The notes under the pieces are model-generated. The model was given only the letters and a program-made list of their open reading frames with translations, was not told the DNA's origin and made no database searches. Position numbers and translations under genes: made by a program. From Chanos chanos (lineage: Eukaryota; Chordata; Actinopteri; Gonorynchiformes; Chanidae), in the NCBI RefSeq assembly GCF_902362185.1, contig NC_044498.1, positions 11,779,565 through 11,843,564 of the forward strand: a stretch of 64,000 nucleotides of DNA, read 5' to 3'. Each line of letters starts with the position of its first letter. Within the stretch, counting starts at the first letter, position 1. Shown here piece by piece: positions 63,702-64,000 of the stretch.

Positions 63702-64000
63702 TTTTTTTTTTTTTTTGAAGGCACAATGAACTGCTCCTATACAGAAAAGTGACCCTTGTGATCAATGGAGTGTTTCATCTAGCCGCTGTTTTTCAGGAGG
63801 TTAGGATTGCTTTTATTTTCTTTTTTTTAAACAATTTACAGCGATTTATAATTCTATCCTTAGACAGCGAGTTATCTTACTTTAAAAGGGATGTTACAGG
63901 GTTCCCATGTGAGACACTCTGTTATAACCATAATGATCCTACATCTATGATTCACAGCTTAAATCTCACATGCGCAACACCAGAGGACCCTGGTTTGTAG
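63702..64000. other. Right edge of window
   Basis: Upstream sequence of the minus-strand crystallin with T-rich tracts. No exon recognised before the window ends. Confidence 0.5.

Overview
The window is vertebrate nuclear DNA, almost certainly from a teleost fish. Genes are split into GT-AG exons and code for conserved vertebrate proteins. Several features are fish-like: one gamma crystallin is very rich in methionine, the glucagon gene uses alternative splicing around a GLP-2 exon, and the dispersed repeats and tRNA-derived SINEs are of common teleost types. The presence of boll, which zebrafish lacks, argues against zebrafish. I cannot name the species.

Layout. 1-5.8 kb (+): last seven coding exons and 3'UTR of slc4a10, ending in a PDZ-binding ETSL tail. 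5.8-15.7 kb: gene-poor, with repeats and a SINE. 15.7-18.15 kb (-): proglucagon (gcg) with glucagon, GLP-1 and GLP-2 on separate exons. 19.6-29.3 kb (-): a 26-exon dpp4, complete with its catalytic triad. 29.3-34.6 kb: no gene seen. 34.66-35.72 kb (-): mettl21a. 36.6-38.2 kb (-): gamma-S-type crystallin. 40.97-44.3 kb (+): boll. 44.5-49.13 kb (-): mob4. 50.18-56.5 kb: a heat-shock promoter and hspd1 (+). 57.5-63.65 kb: three more gamma crystallins (+, +, -), with a dead DNA transposon between the last two.

How it fits together. The left half keeps the vertebrate slc4a10/gcg/dpp4 block, in which a protease gene lies beside the gene for its classic substrate, GLP-1. The right half brings together two gene groups that lie about 10 Mb apart on human 2q33 (BOLL-MOB4-HSPD1 and METTL21A-CRYG). 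They are interleaved here, so boll, mob4 and hspd1 separate gamma-S from the other crystallins.

Most notable observations. (1) The hspe1 gene, normally head-to-head with hspd1, is absent from its slot although a perfect heat-shock element remains. (2) In gcg the GLP-1 stop codon overlaps the only usable splice donor, and a tandem acceptor 2 nt apart decides whether GLP-2 is in frame. (3) dpp4 occupies the position that FAP holds in humans. (4) Two full CTCF-type motifs flank one hspd1 exon. (5) Three crystallin promoters share a Maf-type half-site plus TATA layout. I found no sign of a wholly new gene system, CRISPR array or intact mobile element.
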